The position numbers were made by a program, and so were the translations under genes. 13,945 nt of DNA from Candidatus Cloacimonadota bacterium (lineage in GTDB: Bacteria; Cloacimonadota; Cloacimonadia; Cloacimonadales; Cloacimonadaceae), in contig JAQVMI010000013.1 in the NCBI GenBank assembly GCA_028703735.1, positions 1 to 13,945 of the forward strand, read 5' to 3'. Under the pieces are notes generated by a model. That model did no database searches. It saw only the letters and a list, made by a program, of their open reading frames with translations, and had not been told where the DNA came from. Position 1 is the stretch's first letter, and every line of letters begins with the position of its first letter. Positions 12,895 through 13,945 of the stretch are shown here, piece after piece.

Positions 12895-13945
12895 GGCTCT
12901 CTCTTTGCTGATTCTTTGGCAATAAGTTCTTTCACCTGGGATAATTCTGCATGGTGAATTATTCTATCCCCAATTGTTACACAGGGACCTTTATCGCATT
13001 GCTCACTGCAGAATGTTGCGGCAATATCAAATCGGTTACCCCAGGCATTTGCTTCTACTAACTGTAGTGTTTTTGCCAGGATATCCTGCGAACCTCTTAA
13101 GTAACAGGATGTGCCAACACACACACGAACCTTGCACCTATCCTCTTTTCCTGAACCAGAAAACGAGATAGAATCATCATCAATTCTCTTGCGATGCTGA
13201 TAGGCAGTGTGTAGCAATTCGTGGGCTTTGTGGCTGTTTGGTTTTTCTAAAAGAACGCTATAGAGTTCATTGATAAAGGGATTATCCTGAGCACGGTGCA
13301 TGGGCATCACTTTATCTGCATGATACAGAGAAAGAGTCCTTTGCTTTCTTTGAACGGTATCTGTTACTATGGGCTGTCCTGCTCCACCGGTGCAACCGCC
13401 AGGGCAAGCCATTACTTCCACAATATCATATTCTACTTCCCCTGCAAGGATTTTGTCACACAGGGTGGCCGCGTTTTTTAAACCATGCACCACAGCCATT
13501 TTCAAGTTACCATCAGCCAAAGTTGTTTCACGCAGACCTGCGTTTCCACGTACTTCCTGAAGCACAATGTTTTCCGGAACGGGGATTCCGAATTTGTCTG
13601 CTGCATAACGAAGCACAGCTTCACTTACTCCACCACTGTTACCGAAAATAACGCCAGCACCTGTAGCAAATCCCATTGGTAAATCCATAGATTCCGGTTC
13701 CAGATTATTTATGTTTATTCCTGCTTCCCTTATCATTCTACCCAATTCCTGAGTTGTTAACACAACATCCACATCCGGTATGCCGTTTGTGGAGAATTCT
13801 GGACGCTTGCATTCGAATTTTTTAGCGGTGCATGGCATGATGGAGACCACCACAAGGTCTTTCTTTTCTACCTTAAGCTGTTCGGGCAAACGTTCTTTTG
13901 CAATGGCACCAAACATCTGCTGCGGAGAACGGCAACTGGACAGAT
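12891..13945 (-). CDS. hydA: Catalytic [FeFe]-hydrogenase, C-terminal 350 residues (5' end beyond window)
   Basis: The frame is open through the right edge; the first visible residues LSSCRSPQQMFGA lie just after the expected L1 (TSCCP) H-cluster motif, so only the C-terminal part is present. L2 reads IMPCTAKKFE and L3 reads EVMACPGGCTGGAGQP, both with the methionines and cysteines expected of a catalytically competent H-cluster. The small-subunit-like segment (DKVMPMHRAQDNPFI and onward) follows, then a C-terminal thioredoxin-like [2Fe-2S] domain (CVGTSC and CSEQC). That last domain is typical of HydA from multimeric, often NAD-linked, bifurcating enzymes, although HydB and HydC are not in the window. 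The role is reversible H2 production in the cytoplasm. It is the first visible gene of a four-gene coupled operon. Confidence 0.92.
   Translation of the reverse strand, partial: LSSCRSPQQMFGAIAKERLPEQLKVEKKDLVVVSIMPCTAKKFECKRPEFSTNGIPDVDVVLTTQELGRMIREAGININNLEPESMDLPMGFATGAGVIFGNSGGVSEAVLRYAADKFGIPVPENIVLQEVRGNAGLRETTLADGNLKMAVVHGLKNAATLCDKILAGEVEYDIVEVMACPGGCTGGAGQPIVTDTVQRKQRTLSLYHADKVMPMHRAQDNPFINELYSVLLEKPNSHKAHELLHTAYQHRKRIDDDSISFSGSGKEDRCKVRVCVGTSCYLRGSQDILAKTLQLVEANAWGNRFDIAATFCSEQCDKGPCVTIGDRIIHHAELSQVKELIAKESAKREP

Overview
The window reads as the chromosome of a strictly anaerobic bacterium. The support is an H-cluster [FeFe]-hydrogenase with a sensory partner, a rubrerythrin-type ferritin-like protein, a dihydropyrimidine-dehydrogenase-like Fe-S flavoprotein, and an RNase HIII. 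Base composition looks moderately AT-rich and even throughout, and no transposase, integrase, phage gene, tRNA, rRNA or CRISPR array is visible. An affiliation with the Cloacimonadota or a similar fermentative Gram-negative lineage is a guess from gene content and intergenic repeats; it is not shown by a marker gene.

Layout. (a) 1-3690, minus strand: the 5' part of a PreT/PreA-type fusion enzyme (cut by the left edge), a 380-bp spacer packed with small palindromes and a heptamer tandem repeat, then a nucleotide-sugar dehydrogenase. (b) 3831-5707, plus strand: a sigma70-like promoter, a ferritin-like protein, a membrane-anchored lytic transglycosylase, a type IV pilin-like protein, and a clear intrinsic terminator. 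(c) 5740-7945, plus strand: folC overlapping rnhC by 8 bp. (d) 7991-8250: four tandem copies of a 65-bp hairpin-rich unit between convergent genes. (e) 8267-8988, minus strand: a 27-codon leader ORF whose stop overlaps the GTG start of a Cys-rich DUF3795 protein, followed by a TfoX N-terminal-domain protein. (f) 9246-9785, plus strand: a secreted Sel1-repeat protein. (g) 9789-13945, minus strand: a hydrogenase operon. In transcription order it holds the C-terminal part of a catalytic [FeFe]-hydrogenase (cut by the right edge), a small thioredoxin-fold [2Fe-2S] protein, a PAS-containing sensory [FeFe]-hydrogenase and a SpoIIE/PP2C-type phosphatase. Each of the three junctions is an ATGA start/stop overlap.

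How the genes work together. The hydrogenase operon is the best-supported functional unit. The catalytic subunit keeps the H-cluster residues expected for turnover. The downstream hydrogenase has an alanine where the proton-relay cysteine normally sits and carries a C-terminal PAS domain, as known for sensory (group C, HydS/HfsB-like) enzymes. The last gene supplies an apparently active phosphatase plus an unassigned C-terminal domain. The likely logic is that H2 or redox state is sensed by the H-cluster/PAS protein and passed to the phosphatase, which controls fermentation or hydrogenase genes. This gene set resembles the hfs (sensory hydrogenase) loci of thermophilic clostridia, so the type of system is known; the phosphatase target and the function of its C-terminal domain are open.

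The least explained DNA is intergenic: the palindrome mosaic at 1808-1998, the 7-bp array at 2098-2153, the alternating (ABAB) 65-bp hairpin array at 7991-8250, and the coupled leader ORF at 8905-8988.
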